Part shown: positions 1 to 10,237 of the stretch, one piece after another
Layout: every line of letters starts with the position of its first letter
Numbering within the stretch: position 1 is the stretch's first letter
Origin: Grifola frondosa
Taxonomy: Eukaryota; Basidiomycota; Agaricomycetes; Polyporales; Grifolaceae
DNA: 64,000 nt
NCBI GenBank assembly: GCA_001683735.1
Contig: LUGG01000004.1
Span: forward strand, 186,001-250,000
Direction: 5' to 3'
Position numbers and translations under genes: made by a program
The notes under the pieces: generated by a model
Told to the model about the DNA's origin: nothing
Seen by the model: only the letters and a program-made list of their open reading frames with translations
The model's database searches: none

Positions 1-27
1 TAGGAAGGAGTACGATGCATTCTACAC

Positions 28-436
28 TAAGGTAGGCGACATGCACAACCATTGAACGTATGTAAGCTGTGACTAAATGTGACAGCCCACTAATCTTTCG
101 AGAAATTACCGGGATAAGTCCAAGTTGATTACACAGTCCCAACTTGAGCACTCATCGAATAATTCGTTGTCATGCTAACATATGCCTACATAATCCACTA
201 GTTTCTAACCTCCTAATCATTGATAAATTTATGCCGTTCATATCATGTCTCGCACAAGAAATCGGCAACCACAAAGTTTTTGGGAATCAGAAAATACACC
301 AAACTGTGGTTGCCGATTGACCTAATACTAAGAATTGACATGCGCATAGATTTTACATTGTTTTAACACGGCTTTTGTCACGGCGCTAAAATCATTGCTT
401 ACATACGTTCAATGGTTGTGCATGTCGCCTACCTTA
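28..436. mobile_element. MITE-like element with 40-bp perfect terminal inverted repeats
   Basis: A 409-base unit is bounded by two perfectly complementary 40-base ends, 28-67 and 397-436, which begin and end with TA. A second, internal inverted repeat of 14 bases (260-273 against 305-318) would form a hairpin. The interior is AT-rich, with no open reading frame of note. Long terminal inverted repeats, small size and no coding capacity are the definition of a MITE. The TA at both outer edges fits a TA target-site duplication, as in Tc1/mariner-type elements, but with one copy in view the family cannot be fixed. Confidence 0.75.
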
Positions 437-648
437 CAAAAAAACTGCGCTGCAACTGTTCTGCGCAACGCGTCGACCACTGTCACTTATAGCGCGCGAT
501 GACGTCATCGAATGTAGCGCTGCCTGATTTAGACATACTGGCCGTTGACAGGATGGGCTGTGCATGAAGGGAGACAGAGACTTGCCGCATCCACCAAGTC
601 ACTCTACGCCCTGACCTCTTCCTTATCCTCCACCTCATCCATCGATAG

Positions 649-1299
649 AATCTGCCCATCCTGGCTGTCTTCACCCCCAAGCTCCTCCTCGTCTCCATCC
701 TCGCCTTTATCGGCGGATACTTCCTCTACTCGCGCCACGCACCCCTCCACCCAGCGTACTCCATCTCCATGTCGCCCTCTCCAAACGCAGGCTGGCACGC
801 CCGCGCACAGCCCTCCCCTCGGGCGTTCGTCCCCACGCGCGACGCACTCGTCTTCGCCGTCCTCCTCAACGCCCAGGCAGATCACGACGGCTTCACGCTC
901 GCGCTCTTCCGCCCGGACGTCGCCGTCGATGCCCGCGGAGCGGTCCTCACCGTGGACCCCGCCGACTTCGCTCGCCTCGCGGAGCTCGCGCAGCAGACCA
1001 CCACGCTCCCGCCGACCGGCTCGTTCATGAACGCATGGCGCGTTGCGCACGACCGCACGGAGCAGAAGATCGACCGGCTGTTCGCCGCAACGTCCACCGA
1101 TGGCCCGCTCGTCCAGACCAGCGTACAGGGGTACAGTCCGCGGATGAGGCAGCTCAAGCCGGCTGTCGGAGATGTGACTGAGCTGCCCGATGTGCTGCAG
1201 GAGCTCTTTGGGTATATCCAGGAGGGTCGGGAGGGCTTCATCCGGGGAGAGGAAGACAAGGAAATCATTGCACGGGTGAAAGCATTAGTGAACGAGTGA
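649..1299 (+). CDS. Small hypothetical protein with an N-terminal membrane segment
   Basis: I do not recognise the family. The frame is open from just after a TAG at 646-648 to the TGA at 1297-1299. It starts with a hydrophobic stretch (KLLLVSILAFIGGYFLY) that looks like a signal anchor, followed by about 180 soluble residues rich in Asp, Glu and Leu. The only in-frame ATG is at 769, which would leave out the membrane segment. The TAG is also a good 3' splice acceptor, so a short first exon probably lies upstream at about 540-600; I could not place it with confidence. The gene converges with the FUN14 gene, whose stop lies 207 bases downstream. Confidence 0.55.
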   Translation, partial: NLPILAVFTPKLLLVSILAFIGGYFLYSRHAPLHPAYSISMSPSPNAGWHARAQPSPRAFVPTRDALVFAVLLNAQADHDGFTLALFRPDVAVDARGAVLTVDPADFARLAELAQQTTTLPPTGSFMNAWRVAHDRTEQKIDRLFAATSTDGPLVQTSVQGYSPRMRQLKPAVGDVTELPDVLQELFGYIQEGREGFIRGEEDKEIIARVKALVNE

Positions 1300-1506
1300 A
1301 CGGGCTGCATATCTCTGGTTAGTATCGGTATCTTGCGCGTCGCAATTGTCACTGAAGTCGGCGTATGTTAGATCTTCCGACTCATTTGTGATGCGTTTTG
1401 TACTATACGATATGATTGCTTTCTTGGAAACATGTAATATTGTACTTACTGCGTTCGTCGTGAAGGAGAAAGATGGTCGATTGCTAGTTTATCCTTCCAA
1501 GTTCCT

Positions 1507-2411
1507 TCAGCCAATTCTCAAGCCGAGCGCGAATCCCGCAACGAACGACGCTCTCTGCTGGAAGTCTGCCGTCAAGAAATCAATGAACCACCTGAAGAGA
1601 GAAACAACATTGGGCGGCTTCTTGGCGCCGCTCGCATCCTTCGTGTAGAACAAGTTCTCAAAGCGGCTGCTCATGCGCCCCCAGTCAATACGGACCAAGG
1701 AGAGCGAGCCAAGATACTGTCCGCTCCATCAGCCAACCTGGTTCATTAAGCGTCAAAGTATTCCTTACCTGCAATAAGACAAATACACCGCCCAGCGCGA
1801 AAGCAAGTGCTTTTGCGCCCTTCTTGACGAAGACACCCGCGCATATACCGCATACAGTGCCGAATGTGAGCTCGAGATAGCTCACACTAGAAGCCGGAGG
1901 TGGCAGCGGAGGGAGCGGCGGGACTTCCCGTTGCGAGGGTGTTGCCGGCGCAGCGCTGCCAGCAGCATCTGCCTGCGGTTTCTTCGAGTCAACAGCTGTG
2001 CGTACAACTTCGCGTTAATAACAAGTACACGTAATATAAAATGGCGCGAGACGTACGATCGCAGAAGATGGCGGGGGCGGCGAGGAAGGAGATGCTCAGC
2101 CCCGCACCAACCACACCGACTTTAAGGAGGAACTTGAAGAGATAGACGGTGCGAGCGCGAGCACAACCATTGCCCCTACTACCGGCCCGGGCGTTATAGC
2201 ATGGGTCGAGCTCGGGCTTGGGCATGGAGGCCTGGACGGAGAGAAAGCGCGCGCGATGGGCGGGCAGGCGGGGGGCGGACGCGGTCTTGCCCCAGGTCGT
2301 GTAGGTACGCGTGCACACGGTGGAGTGCGCCGGGCGGGCGAAGGTGCGCGCGATGGAGGCGGAGAGGTTGCGGGAGAACATGGATGCGAGGGTGGACGCC
2401 ATATTGTTCAC
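1507..2411 (-). CDS. FUN14: FUN14-domain mitochondrial protein (FUNDC1 homologue)
   Basis: Three exons, complement of 1507-1716, 1769-1995 and 2057-2411, give 263 residues with exact phases. The N-terminus is basic and Ser/Arg-rich with no acids (SRNLSASIARTFARPAH), as in a mitochondrial targeting sequence. A short hydrophobic segment follows at about residues 100-115. The C-terminal 130 residues carry the FUN14 domain: a Gly-rich start (LTFGTVCGICAGVFVKKG), the GGVFVLLQYL segment, VRIDW, and a closing SFVAGFALGLRIG. FUN14 proteins sit in the outer mitochondrial membrane; FUNDC1 is a mitophagy receptor in animals, and the fungal role is less clear. Two start codons (2411 and 2402) are possible. 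Confidence 0.9.
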
Positions 2412-2536
2412 ATAAGTGGACGGTTGGACTTGAAGTGAGAATGCGGTACCGAAGGCGAAGAATCCAGTGACATCATATGCCTCCTCCAGATAAGTCCGAA
2501 ATTGGGAATATTTTTTACAATTATTTCAATAAGTGT

Positions 2537-2623
2537 GGTGAGATGGCCGAGCGGTCTAAGGCGCCAGACTAAGGTTATGTAATCTGGTCCGAAAGGGCGT
2601 GGGTTCGAATCCCACTCTCATCA
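2537..2623 (+). tRNA. tRNA-Leu(AAG) with intron
   Basis: A full cloverleaf is visible: acceptor stem GGTGAGA/TCTCATC with one G-T pair, a D arm, anticodon stem CCAGA/TCTGG, a class II variable arm, and T arm GTGGG-TTCGAAT-CCCAC. The 14 bases between the anticodon stem halves fit a 7-base loop with anticodon AAG (2571-2573) plus a 7-base intron at 2575-2581, at the usual position after base 37. It decodes CUU, and CUC after A-to-I editing. An identical copy lies tail to tail 129 bases downstream. Confidence 0.95.
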
Positions 2624-2752
2624 TCCCAGTAGGCGGAACATTTTGTCAAAAATTTCGCAGATTACTGTACAGTGTTAATTCAAAAAATAACAAAAAATAC
2701 AACTGCTTTTATTGGTTCTCTTTCGACTTCAAAAACATACATCGCCATACGA

Positions 2753-2839
2753 TGATGAGAGTGGGATTCGAACCCACGCCCTTTCGGACCAGATTACATA
2801 ACCTTAGTCTGGCGCCTTAGACCGCTCGGCCATCTCACC
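2753..2839 (-). tRNA. tRNA-Leu(AAG) with intron, second copy
   Basis: This is the exact reverse complement of the tRNA gene at 2537-2623 over all 87 bases, including the intron. On its own strand it is followed by a T5 run about 20 bases beyond the 3' end, suitable as a Pol III stop. The two genes converge and could form a long inverted repeat separated by an AT-rich spacer. Confidence 0.95.
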
Positions 2840-3018
2840 GTGTGAACGTGTTCATATGATGTAATGTTTATCATCTTTGGTCAAGAATCTGCATAGGGTT
2901 AGGGTCTATGCCTTGCATCCGCTAAATAGTAACAAACAACCACGAGTTTTCTCGTCTGGAAATTTCATAACGTCCCCGCACTCAGAATTGGCTGACTCTC
3001 GTTGATTGGGGACTTGCG

Positions 3019-5518
3019 ATGGGACGACGTGCCAAGAACAAACAGGGCAACCCCACACCTCTGGCAGATGCGCAGGAGAATGCGGGACGTCCCTCACAAA
3101 AGAAGCTGGGCAAGCGGAAAGCTGAAGAGGCCGACGAGCGAGAGACCGTGAGCAAGAGACCAGCGAAGAAAGCCAGGGAGAGCATTGGGAAGGAGGACGA
3201 GAAGCTTGCCAAAGGCAAAGGCAAGGCAAAATCTGCAGTGGCTGCGACGGGCAAGGCTGGGGCAGGTAAGAAGGGGAAACACAAGGCGGCAGTGAAGGAA
3301 GACGATGATGCGGACGAAGGCTGGGAGGATGTGGAGGACGACATAGTTTTGTCCGCTCATGCAAAGTATGTGATATCTGGATGAATGCGTTGACGGTATT
3401 TGATGTTGGGGTTTCTTCTTAGATCGCTGTTTCATGACAGTGACGAGGGAGAAGTTATGGGATTCTCCGGCGACCTCGATGACTTTGAAGTGGACGGGGA
3501 GGATGATGAGTACGCATTCATTTCTACTACATGTCTTATTCGCGCTCATCTAATTCCATATATCTTATTCAGCGACGATCTACTCGATGGACCTGTGCAG
3601 GAACTTGATCTAGGCTCTGACGACGACGACGAGCTAGAAATTGCCCCATCAAAACTAAAAAGCAAGAGGTCAAAACAACAAGATCGACCACTTAAAATTA
3701 TTCCCACCGCCTCCGACGAATCCTCGTCAGATTCGGATGAAGAAGACGATGATAATGTTCCGGTGACGATGGCAAACATGGAGGCGCGATCTCGCGCACT
3801 GGACGCGAAGGCGATCAAGGAGGCAGAGCTCGACGCGGAGGAGCTGCGGAATGCTGCGCTCGCGGGTGCGGAGGACGACGATGACCTCGCAGACGCCGAC
3901 GGCTACGAGGAAATGGACGAGGAGGGCGAAGGCGGCGAGGACGCGGTGCCCCTCCCCACTGCCGAAGAGAGGGAAAAAGAAAAGAAAAATGGCGGTCCGG
4001 ATGTGCACCTCGTGCAGCGGAGGATGCGTGAGTGTGTCCGCGTACTCGGCAATTTCACAAAACTCGCTGCGAAGGGACGGTGTGTATATCTCTTCCCTCT
4101 CTTGTTTTGTTACATGTACTGATACTGGTTGTAAGATCACGTTCAGAATACGTACAACAACTTATCTCGGATATTGCTAATTACTACGGGTACAACGAGT
4201 TTCTTGCAGAGAAGCTCTTCCAACTGTTCCCAGTAGCCGAGGTACGCTCTCATACCTGTGCTCTATCCGAAATCGCGCTAATTCCATGACAGGCAATCGA
4301 ATTCTTCGAGGCGAACGAAGTCCCCCGTCCAGTCACCATCCGCACGAACACGCTGCGCGCGCGTCGGCGCGACCTCGCGCAGGCGCTCATCAACCGCGGC
4401 GTGAACCTCGAGCCCATCGGCAAGTGGACGAACGTCGGCCTGCAGGTGTTCGAGAGCAGCGTCCCGATCGGCGCGACGCCGGAATACCTCGCCGGACACT
4501 ATATGCTACAGGCGGCGTCGTCGTTCCTCCCTGTGATCGCATTAGCGCCGCAGCCGGACGAGCGAGTGCTGGACATGGCGTCCGCCCCAGGCGGGAAGAC
4601 GACACACATGGCCGCGCTGATGCAGAACACGGGCGTGGTATTCGCGAACGACGCGAACAAGGCACGCACGAAGAGTCTCACGGCGAACGTGCACAGGCTT
4701 GGGTGCAAGAACGTGGTCGTGTGCTCGTACGACGGAAGGGAGTTCCCGAAGGTCATGGGCGGCTTCGACCGGGTGCTGTTGGATGCGCCGTGCAGCGGGA
4801 CGGGCGTCATTAGCAAGGATGCGAGCGTCAAAACGAACAAGGTATCGTATCCTGCTCATCATGTAAACTATATGGTTGTTGATTCACCGTCATGCCTGGC
4901 AGTCTGACCGCGACTTCGCGCTCCTCTCGCACCTCCAGAAGCAGCTCATCTTATGCGCGATCGACAGCGTCACGCCCGACTCCAAGACCGGCGGGTACCT
5001 TGTGTACTCGACGTGTTCCGTCACGGTCGACGAGAACGAGGCGGTGGTGGACTACGCGCTGCGCAAGCGGCCGCACGTGAAGCTCGTCGACACGGGGCTC
5101 GAGTTCGGGCGCCCAGGGTACACGAGCTACCGCGGAAAGACGTTCAACGAGAAAGTGAGCCTGACGCGCCGGTTCTACCCGCACGTGCACAACATGGACG
5201 GGTTCTACGTGGCGAAGTTCAAGGTCGGGAAGGTCCAGAAGACGGTCAAGGGCAAGGACGCGGAGGAGCCAGAGGGCGTCGCGGCTGAGGAGACCATGGA
5301 GCCATTCGCGTTCAATGACGATGAAGACCGGGTGTATTTGGAGGGTGAGTGCACTCGGCTGTCTCGTTTCGTTTGTTTTGGGCTGGATTTGACGATCGTG
5401 CGCGATGATCTCGTCATTTTTAGAATCGAGGCGCAAGCGCATGAAAGCGAAGGGTCTGCGCGTTCCGCCGCGGGATAAGCCTGCTCCTGTACCATCGGCG
5501 GTCAAAGCTGCTGCGTGA
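3019..5518 (+). CDS. NOP2: 25S rRNA (cytosine-C5)-methyltransferase Nop2
   Basis: Seven exons (3019-3365, 3423-3509, 3573-4079, 4136-4241, 4293-4841, 4903-5344, 5424-5518) give 710 residues with exact phases. The N-terminal third is Lys-rich then strongly acidic, as expected for a nucleolar protein. The catalytic part is an NSUN/RsmB fold: SAM-binding DMASAPGGKTTH, then the two catalytic cysteines in DAPCSGTG (motif IV) and YSTCSV (motif VI), and the family landmark NMDGFYVAKF near the end. In yeast, Nop2 methylates 25S rRNA and is needed for 60S subunit assembly. The C-terminus is a short basic tail. Confidence 0.96.
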
Positions 5519-6153
5519 GCGCGTGGGAGGTATGCATGTGTCTTGTAGCCTGCAAGCTCGGATCGTCAACCGCGGTTTCGGGTCATGCAATTATCGTGTC
5601 TCTTCTACCACTTATGAATCTCGGAGATATCCTGCGCGGGTGGGAATCGTCGAGTGTTTCATAGAGAACTTCTTGCATTAAAAGGAAGCTTCTTGAAGAC
5701 ATTCATCATGAGGCTCTCACCCACATGTGGACTATGCATTGAAGCACCCGGATTCGTATGATAGCGCTCGGCGGCGAAGATACGCCCACCCTTATCGCAG
5801 CTTCATGAGCGAGTGGTGCGACTCGATAATATATTGGTATATTCTCCCGGAATACAATAAGAAGCCATGACAAATGCCAAATACACAACACCATCATAGA
5901 GCTACAGGGTCTAGATAGTAGACAGCAGAAAGATAGGATCATGGAGAGAAAGCTGAAGCACATACAGCTATCAAAGCAAATGATCCTGAGGAACCGATGC
6001 GTCGAAAGACAAGCGTGCGGCTGTCGACATCTGGAATATGTGGGAAACCATCATTCGGGTGTGAGTTGAGACCGCAGCAACATCAACGAAGTAAGGAAGC
6101 ATCCTTAATGTTTGGCAGGTTTACTTAAGAGCAACACGGGATCAGTCAAGCGG
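5519..6153. other. Intergenic, no gene seen
   Basis: 3' flanks of the convergent NOP2 and SUR7/PalI-like genes. No frame with conserved motifs, no tRNA and no repeat noticed. An alternative last exon of the neighbouring minus-strand gene could end at 6105. Confidence 0.5.
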
Positions 6154-7057
6154 CTACAATGACACAGCGAAGGCAACTGACTTGTTCCACCTGCCACACG
6201 CATATAGACTGGCGCAGGCACCAACGAGAGAGCCCCATATAGCCACAGTGGCCACCAGAGTTAGCCACACCTGCGTATGCGAGACTAACAGATTAGGGAA
6301 TGAGCAACGGCCGGACAGAAAGATGTTACACACAGCGTTTCCCCAGCTCAACTGTATGACGCCGTCAGAATCACTGTTGATACGGTGTCGCACAACAGCA
6401 ACGAAGATGACGTCGACAAGAAAAACGACGGTAGTTACCAGCGCTGCAAGGAGACCTGTCCATGCAGTGAGTAGTGATACTATCCTGGACACCCTACCTG
6501 TGTATCGCCACCAGATGGTGAACAGAGAGGCGATCAAAGCAATGAATGTCAGAACGCAAGCTGGAGCAGCGATCAGCTCTGGTCAATTGAGAGTTGGATT
6601 TGCGGATACGGGAGTGGGCTCACCGATAGGATGTAAAACCAGGACCGCAGTGAGGGTACGAGAAATGGCGTTATCAAGTCCACTGACATGAAGCGCGCTG
6701 GCGACATTGCTATCGAAATTGTAACCCAACTTGGCCTGAGAACACTGGGCAGAGGTGTCGTGATTGATGCCGACGATCCTGTGACAAGGCGAGACAGGCA
6801 CGAAATCCACATCAAGTCAAGCTGTTACCAATACGGAGAGTGAATGTGATAGCTTACGAGATATCGACTCCAGATGTGCAGTAACCCCATACACCGAAAC
6901 GCACCGCGCCGGTCGCGGAGGTGTGGAAGAGGGAGGCGGAGACTTCGGCGACAAGACGGAATAGATATATGGTCTTGAGAACTGGGACAGAAAAGGATAC
7001 GAGAAGCAGAAGCAGGAAAGCAAGGAAGAGTAAGGACGGAGCTACGGCGGCCAGCAT
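6154..7057 (-). CDS. SUR7/PalI-family four-helix membrane protein
   Basis: Exons on the complement are 6858-7057, 6624-6778, 6334-6578 and 6154-6270, giving about 238 residues. The first hydrophobic helix is at the extreme N-terminus (SLLFLAFLLLLLVSFSVPV). An extracellular-type loop follows with the family-typical GVWGYC and LGYNF. Three more helices include FLVDVIFVAVVRHR and a WGNAVWLTLVATVAIW segment. This arrangement is that of SUR7/PalI/Rim9 proteins, which act at eisosomes or in ambient-pH sensing at the plasma membrane; which of these applies cannot be told. The 3' end is uncertain: a further intron starting at 6190 would end the protein at about 6105 instead. Confidence 0.75.
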
Positions 7058-8429
7058 TTGCTAATGAAGACAAGAGTGTTACTCCAGAGAAACGAGCAGC
7101 TATTTGATGGATACGTCGGTCGATTTGGATGCGAGCAGACGGTTGGGAGAGAAACAGCGCACAAGAGGCATTTTATGTCTATCGTTGGTAGAGTGCATGT
7201 CAATGCGGATGCATGGCTTTGGCGTTGAACGAAACAAAACAATGGTGCTGGGAATATGATATCCTTTCGAGGAATCTTCCATGCAAAGCGCTGTTCGCGT
7301 CCCGAGTCAAACAGACACAAGAACAACCAAGAAAAGGCAGCTTCGACGGCGGGGAGTGCGACGGTGAAGACTGACCGGATGGTACGAAGAACAGAGCAAG
7401 TGGCGGGAGGAGTGGGGTTTGGAAGTTATATGTTTTAGCAGTAGCGGGAGTTTAGGAGGGTATAAGCGCGGAGATGGAAAACGGCGGGGTAAAGGATAAT
7501 AGAGCGTGGGAAGATTTGGATATGAAACGTCACTCGAGTCGGTGACAGGGTCAGTCTGCGGCTCTGTGCGGCTCTGTGCACCGGCCAGCCAGTAGCGGCG
7601 AGTGCCCAGACCCTTCCGACGCTTACCCGCAAAAGAAACGAAGCCCAGAAATGCAACCGAGACCATGTAACTCTCCCGCCAAGGCCCCGACATGACCTTT
7701 CGTACCCTCAAACTTGCCTGCATGTCGGACATTGCTGAGGCTAATGGATGAGACTATACTTACTCTATATATGCTGCTATGTGCGGCGAAAAAAAAAAGA
7801 TTGCAGATGCAGGAGTATGTAGGAGGGCGACATGATTCGCGATCGTCGCTAGAGTACCGCGAAAAGGCTTCTTTCGGCTCTTACCCAATCAATTCAGTGT
7901 TGCTGTCACCTTGTGAACGAACTTTCCCACATCCCCAGTCCTCCCCTTCCCCAGACGCCCGTTTATCCTGCCTCCCCTTCCAGCTTTCTCTTTCTTTTCT
8001 CTTGCCAATCCCCCGTCTCATCCCCTTCGACCCCTGGATTACGGACAGATAAACACTGTATCTGATCGGAGGATGTTCTGGCAGATGTAGCATACAGTCT
8101 CAATTAGGAAGTAGTGTACATGGCTGGCCGGAATTAGTTTAGCCTTGTTTGTTCGAGCTGTTTAAGGATAAGAAGGGCGCGGTGTTCAGAGCTTATTCTC
8201 TCCCTATCTCTTTCTCTCTCATTCTCTCTCCTGCACAGTCAGGCTTGGCCAGTCGCCCTCTCTCTCTTCCATATACCATTATTGTATGTTTTTTCTTTTT
8301 CTTTTTCTTCTTTTCCCTTTTCTTCTTTCAACGGGTCCCTGTCTTCTTTTTCTCTGTCATCGGTGCTATAAAAATCATCGTCTCACCCAGCCACCATTAT
8401 CTAGCTCACGTCACTCATAGTCATTCATA
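7058..8429. other. Divergent intergenic region, mostly featureless
   Basis: This separates the minus-strand membrane protein gene from the plus-strand Ala/Glu-rich gene. Minus-strand frames exist but lack motifs and good splice signals. The right half becomes strongly pyrimidine-rich (about 8195-8350), ending in a TATA box. Confidence 0.5.
8367..8374 (+). promoter_or_regulatory. TATA box with upstream CT-rich tract
   Basis: TATAAAAA lies 63 bases before the ATG at 8430, preceded by a long CT-rich tract. A TATA box with a pyrimidine stretch before the start is typical of strongly expressed fungal genes such as glycolytic genes. The expected transcription start is near 8397-8405. Confidence 0.6.
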
Positions 8430-9597
8430 ATGTCTGAGACTGCCGCCGCCCCCGCTCCCGTTGAGGAAGTCAAGCCCGTCGAGGCGCCTGCCGCCGAGGC
8501 TGCCCCCGCCGTTGAGACTGCCGCCGAGACCCCCGCTGTTGTAAGCTTAAGAGTCGATGATCGCATCTTCATTTCCTCATGTCGTGTGATTCATATTCAG
8601 GAGGCACCCAAGGAAGAGACCAAGGCTGAGGTTCGTCATGTTTGTCGCCTTTTCAATCATCCGTCTTAACCCCTCTCATGCAGGAGCCCACTCCCGCCAC
8701 TGAGACAACTGAGACCCCCGCCGCCGAGGCTCCTGCTGCTGAGACAGCTGCTGAGCCCGCGGCTGAGGAGGCCAAGCCGGTACGTATCAATCATACGTCC
8801 GTTGTATATCTCTACTTATGCTCGACGTTCAGGCTGAAGCCGAGGCCAAGAAGGAGGACCGGCCCAAGAGCCCCGGTCTCCTCGCTAAGCTCCTTGCTCC
8901 TTTCAAGCACGAGAAGAAGGAGAAGACCGATAAGAAGCCTAAGGAGAAGGCTGTCAAGAAGGTTGAGAAGAAGGATGAGGTATGATTAATTGCTTGTGTC
9001 GTGCATGATGGCATTCATCTTATGGTTGTCATGGAGGCCGCCGCTCCCGCAGCTGAGGAGGCTCCTAAGGAGCCTGAAGAGGCGGCTGCCACTACAGAGC
9101 CCCCGGCGGCGGAGGAGACCCCCGCCGAGCCCGTGAAGGAGACGTGAGTGATAATTGTTCCATCACCCCACAATACAGCTCATCCAGTTGTAGCGAGACT
9201 GCCGCCGCTGAGGCGCCTGCGGCCGAGGCCGCACCTGCTGAGCATGCTGCGGAGGGTGAAGCCCCTAAGGAGGAAAAGGTTTGCATCATTGTAGCGTCAC
9301 ATGAGCTGCGCTGACGTTATCGCGCAGAAGGAGGAGAAGCCCAAGTCTCCCTCGAAGGTTGGGCGTCGTTTGTCCGCTCGTGTTGGCGAATTCTTCAAGC
9401 CCAAGCCCAAGGCCGAGCCCAACCATCCTGCTAAGGTTGAGGAGAATCCTCCCAAGATCGAGGAGCCTGCCCCCGTTGCCCCCCTCGAGAACCCAGCAGC
9501 TGAGTCGACTGCGACTGAGGCGGTCGTGGCGCCAGCGCCGGAGGAGCCTAAGGCTGAGGCACCACCTGCTACCCCTGTTGTTGCTGCTGCAGCGTAG
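8430..9597 (+). CDS. Ala/Glu/Pro-rich low-complexity protein, fungal, unknown function
   Basis: Seven exons (8430-8540, 8601-8630, 8684-8779, 8833-8979, 9037-9143, 9194-9278, 9328-9597) give 281 residues with exact phases. The second exon is only 30 bases. The sequence is dominated by Ala, Glu, Pro and Thr repeats of the type EAPAAE, with two conserved-looking islands: SPGLLAKLLAPFKHEKKEK in the middle and SKVGRRLSARVGEFFKPK near the C-terminus. It is probably intrinsically disordered, with no signal peptide or membrane segment. Most introns fall between or inside repeat units, so the exon pattern may have grown by unit duplication. I do not recognise a function. Confidence 0.85.
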
Positions 9598-10237
9598 ACG
9601 TTGTTCGAAAATTTCTCTCCTACCTTATCATGACTTCACGAGCTGTCAATCTAATGCCCTCTCCCCGCATCCACCCTCTTGGGTATGTTCACCTATCCAT
9701 GGTAGTGGATTTTGCTTTCATTACTTTCTTCTCCTTCCTATCTTAGTACTGTACAACGCGGATCTGGTTTTGCTTTTTGCTTTCTTTCACGAGTCATGCC
9801 CCATACCTACGCTGTTCTGGTCCGCTGTTATTCAGTCTAATGTTGATTCGGATAGTCTTCATATCCACATACCCTCCACTTTTATTTTCTCGTCGGATCG
9901 TGCTCATATGTGTTTACGATTTCGTGTAATCATGTCCTGTTTGGAGTGGTATGATTGACAGAAAGTAACACGTCTTGAGTTTGGGTTTCAGGTCTATGCT
10001 TGGTGTGATACGCTTGGTGTGATCGATCTGTAAGTATGTCAAAGCCTCGTTGACTTGTTTCTTGCGCCGACAGACTTTCTGTTCTTCAGCGGCACATAAC
10101 ACAAGTTATGCTGTGGAGAATGTTTTCAGTGTTGTTGAGTCTTGAATTTAGATTTCAGCGCGCGAGTCATTGAACGCGACGCGCCTCGACGTAAGTCTTG
10201 CATTTTCCACTCACTCATAAATCGTGCGTTCCCCGCC
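9598..10237. other. Intergenic, no gene seen
   Basis: AT-rich 3' flank of the Ala/Glu-rich gene followed by the promoter of GCD6. No motif-bearing frame was found. Short pyrimidine-rich stretches are present. Confidence 0.5.

Noticed and set aside
6430..6500. A possible 42-base intron in the SUR7/PalI-like gene
   Set aside because: It is an in-frame multiple of three and its removal would cut a conserved membrane helix, so it is kept as coding.
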